From: Mycolicibacterium phlei
GTDB taxonomy: Bacteria; Actinomycetota; Actinomycetes; Mycobacteriales; Mycobacteriaceae
Reading direction: 5' to 3'
DNA length: 64,000 nucleotides
Assembly: GCF_001583415.1 (NCBI RefSeq)
Contig: NZ_CP014475.1
Coordinates: forward strand, 558,001 to 622,000
Shown here: piece by piece, positions 60,411 through 64,000 of the stretch
Numbering within the stretch: the stretch's first letter is position 1
Layout: the number at the start of each line of letters is the position of its first letter
Position numbers and translations under genes: made by a program
Notes under the pieces: generated by a model
What the model was told of the DNA's origin: nothing
The model's database searches: none
The model's input: only the letters and a program-made list of their open reading frames with translations

Positions 60411-61247
60411 GTGGAACTGTCGTTGACGGGTCGGACGGTGCTGGTCACCGGCGGCGGAAGCGGGATCGGCAAGGGGGTGGCCGCCGCGGTCGTCGCCGCC
60501 GGCGGCAACGCCATGCTGGTCGGGCGCAACGCCGACCGGCTGGCCGCCGCGGCCGACGAGCTCGGCGCCGCGGGCGGACCGGGCGCGGTGCGCTACGAAC
60601 CCGCCGACGTCACCAACGAGGACGAGGTGGCCCGCGTCGTCGAGGCCACCACCGCCTGGACCGGCCGGCTGTGGGGCGTCGTGCACTGCGCGGGCGGCAG
60701 CGAGACCATCGGCCCGATCACCCAGATCGACTCCGAACTGTGGCGGCGCACCGTCGACCTGAACATCAACGGCACCATGTACGTGCTCAAGCACTCGGCG
60801 CGGGAGATGGTGCGCGGCGGCGGGGGGTCGTTCATCGGCATCTCCTCGATCGCGGCCAGCAACACCCACCGGTGGTTCGGCGCCTACGGTGTCTCCAAGG
60901 CGGGCATCGACCACATGATGCAGCTGGCCGCCGACGAGCTCGGCCCGTCCTGGGTCCGGGTGAACTGCATCCGGCCCGGCCTGATCCGCACCGAGCTGGT
61001 GGCACCGGTGCTGGAGTCGCCGGAGCTGTCCGCCGACTACGCGGCCTGCACCCCGCTGCCCCGCGCGGGTGAGGTGGAGGACATCGCCAACGCGTCGCTG
61101 TTCCTGCTCAGCGATGCGGCCAGCTACATCACCGGTCAGGTGATCAACGTCGACGGCGGTCAGCTGGTGCGGCGCGGCCCGGACTACTCGTCGATGCTGG
61201 AGCCGTTGTTCGGCGCCGACGGGCTGCGGGGCCTGGTCAATCCCTGA
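60411..61247 (+). CDS. Short-chain dehydrogenase/reductase under a KstR box
   Basis: A 278-residue classical SDR. GTG 60411 is chosen over GTG 60405 because AAAGG is 8 bases from the former. Cofactor loop TGGGSGIGKGVAAAV (residues about 12-26), Ser in ISSIAAS, Tyr-x3-Lys in YGVSKAG, and closing INVDGGQ. Likely oxidises a hydroxysteroid or hydroxyacyl-CoA. The family is too broad for a substrate call. Confidence 0.87.
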   Translation: MELSLTGRTVLVTGGGSGIGKGVAAAVVAAGGNAMLVGRNADRLAAAADELGAAGGPGAVRYEPADVTNEDEVARVVEATTAWTGRLWGVVHCAGGSETIGPITQIDSELWRRTVDLNINGTMYVLKHSAREMVRGGGGSFIGISSIAASNTHRWFGAYGVSKAGIDHMMQLAADELGPSWVRVNCIRPGLIRTELVAPVLESPELSADYAACTPLPRAGEVEDIANASLFLLSDAASYITGQVINVDGGQLVRRGPDYSSMLEPLFGADGLRGLVNP

Positions 61248-61284
61248 CGGCAACCCTCGACGGCAACCCTCAACGGCAACTCCT
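61246..61284 (+). repeat. Three tandem 13-base units, GACGGCAACCCTC-type
   Basis: Units at 61246-61258 and 61259-61271 are identical; the third (61272-61284) differs at several positions. The first overlaps the SDR stop codon. Too short to assign a role. Confidence 0.6.
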
Positions 61285-61302
61285 GACGTCCTTGTAACGT
61301 CA
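61284..61302. promoter_or_regulatory. Inverted repeat TGACGT-N7-ACGTCA before the pucR-like gene
   Basis: Six-base perfect arms (61284-61289 and 61297-61302) end 5 bases before the GTG start at 61308. Position and symmetry suggest an autoregulatory operator for the regulator. The arms are short, so it may be chance. Confidence 0.4.
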
Positions 61303-61307
61303 ACCGG

Positions 61308-62834
61308 GTGGTGACCCTGGACCGCCTGGTCAACGTGCTCGGCAGCTACGGCGTCCGGCTGCGCTTCTGCCCGGTCCCGCGGTCCACCGAACTCGGCAGC
61401 GTCGTCGTGCACGAGGTCGCCGGCGACCGGCCGGTCACCGGCGACGTGCTGCTGGCGATCGGCGCCCGCTCGGTCGCCGAGGCGCTGCGCTGGGCCGCCG
61501 AGGCGCGCGCCGCCGTGGTGCTGGTGCGCGGCGGCGACGACGCCGACGCGTTCACCGGGCTGGGGGAGGGCGTCGCGGTGATGGTCGCCGACCCCACGGT
61601 GTCGTGGAGCGAGCTGGCCGCCGTCGTGTTCGGGCTGGTGCTGGAGGGCCGCGAGACTGAATCCGGGCGCGGCCCAACCGATCTGTTCGCCCTCGCCGAC
61701 AGCCTGGCCGACACGGTCGGCGGCGCGGTCACCATCGAGGACCCGCTGTCGCGGGTGCTGGCCTACTCGTCCATGCAGGACGACGCCGACGCCGCCCGCG
61801 TCGCCACCATCATGGGCAGGCAGGCACCCGAGAAGCTGCGCGAGTTCTTCACCCGCCGAGGCGTTTTCGAACACCTCGCGGCCTCCGACGAGCCGCTGTT
61901 CGTCGAACCCGATCCCACACACGGCATGACGGGGCGAACCGTGGTCGCGGTGCGCTCCGGGCGCGAGCTGATGGGCTCGGTGTGGGTCACCTGCGCGGCG
62001 CCGCTGGCCGAACCGCAGCGCCGGGCGCTGGCCGACGGGGCCCGCACCGTCGCGCTGCACCTGCTGCGCTCCCGGGCCAGCGCCGACCTGGAACGTCAGG
62101 TCGAGTCCGAACTGGTGCTGCGCCTGCTCGACGGCGGCGCCGACGCGGCCGCCTCGGCCAGCAGGCTGGGCCTGCCCGACACCCCGATGCGGGTGATCGC
62201 GCTGCAGGCGGCCATCGGCGCCGACCGCGACGCCGCGCTGCTGCTGGCCTTCGAACGCGCCACCACCGGGTTCGGCTGGTCGCGGCCGGGCCGTAGCGCG
62301 CTGGCCGGGAACACCGTCTACACACTGCTGCCCGGTGACGAAGCGGGCCCGGCCCGCAAATGGGTCGCCGGGCTGCGCGCCGCGCTGCCCGACCGGGTGA
62401 CCGTGCTGGCCGGGATCAGCAAACCGGCCACCATCGCCGAACTGCCCGCCGCCCGTCAGGAGGCCGACGAGTGCCTGGCCCTGCACAAGAGCAGGCCCGC
62501 CGCGTCGGCGCCGCCCGCCTACGACGAGTCGTGGGACGAGATCCTGCTGCACCGGCTGCGCGCCGCGGGCGGCGCGGGCCGCACCCCGGACCGCGGACCG
62601 GTGGCCGAACTGCGCCGCCACGACCGCGAACACGACACCGAGTACGCCGCCACCCTGCGGGCCTGGCTGGAGGCGCTGGGCGACCCCGCCGAGGCAGGCC
62701 GCCGGCTCGGCGTGCACGAGAACACCGTCCGTTACCGGATGCGCAAGATGGCCGAGATCACCGAGCTGCCGCTCGACGACGCCCGCAAACGGCTGGCGAT
62801 GATGATCGAACTGGCCGCCACCGACCCCGACTGA
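61308..62834 (+). CDS. PucR-family transcriptional regulator
   Basis: A 508-residue regulator: N-terminal PucR-like sensory region, a central GGDEF-like/CdaR domain, and a C-terminal HTH_30 (LGVHENTVRYRMRKMAEIT, about residues 468-486). Two GTG codons (61308 and 61311) compete for start. The gene just downstream encodes a D-amino-acid dehydrogenase-like protein, and regulators of this class often control amine or amino-acid catabolic genes next to them. Confidence 0.88.
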   Translation: MVTLDRLVNVLGSYGVRLRFCPVPRSTELGSVVVHEVAGDRPVTGDVLLAIGARSVAEALRWAAEARAAVVLVRGGDDADAFTGLGEGVAVMVADPTVSWSELAAVVFGLVLEGRETESGRGPTDLFALADSLADTVGGAVTIEDPLSRVLAYSSMQDDADAARVATIMGRQAPEKLREFFTRRGVFEHLAASDEPLFVEPDPTHGMTGRTVVAVRSGRELMGSVWVTCAAPLAEPQRRALADGARTVALHLLRSRASADLERQVESELVLRLLDGGADAAASASRLGLPDTPMRVIALQAAIGADRDAALLLAFERATTGFGWSRPGRSALAGNTVYTLLPGDEAGPARKWVAGLRAALPDRVTVLAGISKPATIAELPAARQEADECLALHKSRPAASAPPAYDESWDEILLHRLRAAGGAGRTPDRGPVAELRRHDREHDTEYAATLRAWLEALGDPAEAGRRLGVHENTVRYRMRKMAEITELPLDDARKRLAMMIELAATDPD

Positions 62835-62955
62835 TTGTCGGATCCGAACAACGCCGCCGCCGGGCATTGTCCCGTCGCGGCAACGACCCGCCGCGCGGGC
62901 GCCCCCACCATGAGGTCAACACACCAACGACAGGCCCTGTGGGAGGGATTGCGAC

Positions 62956-64000
62956 ATGAGCGAACGGATCGACGGCGGACCGCGATCCGCGCTTGTCGTC
63001 GGCGCGGGCATCGTGGGGTTGTCCACCGCCTGGTTCCTGCAGGAGCGCGGCGTCGAGGTCACCGTGCTCGACCGCAACGGGGTGGCCGCGGGCGCCTCGT
63101 GGGGCAACGCCGGCTGGGTCTCGCCTGCGCTGACCATCCCGCTGAACTCACCGTCGCTGCTGCGCTACGGGCTGCGCGCGATGTTCGACCGGGCCGCGCC
63201 GCTGCACATCCCGATGACCGTCGACGGCGGCCTGTGGCGCTTCCTGGCCCTGTTCGCGGCCAACTGCCGGACCACGGCGTGGCGCAAGGCGGTCGAGGCC
63301 AATGTGCCGCTCAACGAGGAGTGCATCGAGGCGTTCGACGTGCTGGTCGCCAACGGTGTCGACGCCCCGGTGACCGACGCGCCGATCACCGCCCTGTTCC
63401 GCACCCCCGGCGACGCCGAGCACCTGATGGACGAACTGCGCGAGCTCGAACGCGCGGGGCAGAAGGTCGACGTCACCGGCCTGTCCGGTGCGGCGCTGCG
63501 CGAACAGGTGCCGCTGGCCTCGCCCGCGATCACCGCGGGCATCAGCGTCAACGGCCAGCGCTACATCGACCCCGGCCGGTTCGTGCACGCGCTGGGCCGC
63601 GCCGTCGAGGAGCGCGGCGCCAAGATCCTGCGCGACGACGTGCGCAGCGTCTGGGGGCACGGCACCGGTGTCGCCGTCGAGACACACCGCGGTGACCTGC
63701 TGCGCGCCGACGCCGCGGTCGTCGCCGCCGGCGCGTGGCTGTCGCGGCTGGCGGCCAGCCGGGTGCGGGTGCCGGTGCAGGCCGGGCGCGGCTACTCGTT
63801 CACGGTGCCGGTGGACCGTCCGGTGCCCGGACCCGTCTATCTGCCCGACGTGCGGGTGGCCTGTACGCCGTACCGGGGCGCGCTGCGGGTCGCGGGAACA
63901 ATGGAGTTCCGCGCACCCCACGACCCGGTCATCCGCGACCGCGTGGACGCGATCGTCGCGTCGGCGCGCCCGCTGCTCGACGGGGTGCGCTGGGACGAGC
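62956..64000 (+). CDS. D-amino-acid dehydrogenase-like FAD oxidoreductase, cut at the window edge
   Basis: An open frame from ATG 62956 (AGGGATTGCGAC before it) runs off the window after 348 codons. The N-terminal FAD motif is LVVGAGIVGLSTAWFLQERG (residues about 15-34), followed by VLDRNGVAAGASWGNAGWVSP and later IDPGRFVHALGRAVEERGA, typical of DadA-type flavoproteins that oxidise D-amino acids. The C-terminus, including the last FAD contacts, is beyond the end. It probably lies under the PucR-family regulator 121 bases upstream. Confidence 0.88.
   Translation, partial: MSERIDGGPRSALVVGAGIVGLSTAWFLQERGVEVTVLDRNGVAAGASWGNAGWVSPALTIPLNSPSLLRYGLRAMFDRAAPLHIPMTVDGGLWRFLALFAANCRTTAWRKAVEANVPLNEECIEAFDVLVANGVDAPVTDAPITALFRTPGDAEHLMDELRELERAGQKVDVTGLSGAALREQVPLASPAITAGISVNGQRYIDPGRFVHALGRAVEERGAKILRDDVRSVWGHGTGVAVETHRGDLLRADAAVVAAGAWLSRLAASRVRVPVQAGRGYSFTVPVDRPVPGPVYLPDVRVACTPYRGALRVAGTMEFRAPHDPVIRDRVDAIVASARPLLDGVRWDE

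Noticed and set aside
1..64000. tRNA, rRNA, transposase or integrase genes
   Set aside because: None recognised on either strand; inserted segments such as 7.2-12.7 kb show no transposase or flanking direct repeats that I could see.

Overview
The window is about 64 kb of high-GC actinobacterial chromosome. Gene content, order and protein signatures (KstD, HsaEGF, KshA, CYP142, FadD19, FadE26/27, a complete mce4 locus, an MPT63-like antigen, a PGRS-like glycine-rich protein) point to a Mycobacterium, probably a fast-growing Mycolicibacterium. It corresponds to the sterol-catabolism cluster known in M. tuberculosis as roughly Rv3538 down to Rv3489, read here in the opposite direction. All gene names and Rv equivalences come from recognition of the protein sequences; no database search was run.

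Layout. (a) 1-1.5 kb: the 3' end of an unidentified gene, a degenerate gene tail, and an MPT63-like secreted protein with an acidic repetitive C-terminus. (b) 1.6-7.1 kb: kstD and hsd4B on the minus strand, diverging from hsaE-hsaG-hsaF (ring-degradation meta-cleavage enzymes), with one KstR box between them. (c) 7.2-12.7 kb: an insertion relative to M. tuberculosis, where the PPE61/PPE62 pair would lie. It holds a PGRS-like exported protein without a PE domain, a small membrane protein, a RecQ helicase with a phosphoribosyltransferase-like tail and an IclR regulator. (d) 12.7-18.2 kb: the Rv3531c-Rv3530c-Rv3529c-like operon, a sensor-domain lipoprotein, and kshA with a small Cys-containing partner. 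(e) 18.3-24.7 kb: a lipoprotein, a MOSC protein, and a sodium:solute symporter operon with two paralogous long-chain LLM flavin monooxygenases. (f) 24.7-32.4 kb: side-chain genes (DUF35 protein, ltp4, ltp3, LLM and SnoaL-like proteins on minus; LLM, acetoacetate-decarboxylase-like protein and cyp142 on plus). (g) 32.4-32.6 kb: a nested palindromic element. (h) 32.6-45 kb: echA19, fadD19, a nitronate monooxygenase-like protein, a second kshA-like operon with a FadD and a SnoaL-like protein, a CdaR/PucR-type regulator, fadD17-fadE27-fadE26, and fdxD-hsd4A. (i) 46-56.8 kb: the mce4 sterol importer (yrbE4A, yrbE4B, mce4A-F, mam4A, mam4B). (j) 56.8-64 kb: otsA and a small partner, two paralogous small secreted Cys-containing proteins, an enoyl-CoA hydratase, a KstR-linked SDR, a PucR regulator and the start of a D-amino-acid dehydrogenase-like gene.

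How the genes work together. Mce4 imports the sterol. CYP142 with FdxD oxidises the side chain, FadD19/FadD17 make CoA thioesters, and FadE26-FadE27, EchA19, Hsd4A, Hsd4B and the Ltp3/Ltp4/DUF35 proteins shorten the side chain. KstD and KshA open the rings, and HsaE-HsaF-HsaG convert the ring-A/B fragment to central metabolites. Seven sequences fitting the KstR consensus TnnAACnnGTTnnA exactly, plus a one-mismatch box at mce4 and a weaker-flanked box at 12708, sit at the divergent promoters and tie most of the cluster together. The kshA-paralogue operon and the symporter/LLM operon have no visible KstR box and look separately controlled.

The observations most worth a second look are the nested palindrome at 32390-32626, a pair of matching palindromes 32 bp apart beside the CdaR-like regulator (39793-39840), a 22-codon repeat-encoded micro-ORF locked between yrbE4A and yrbE4B, a probable ATT start codon at 23430, an apparent frameshift at the start of the CdaR-like regulator, and the PGRS-like protein lacking a PE domain. 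No tRNA, rRNA, transposase or CRISPR array was seen.
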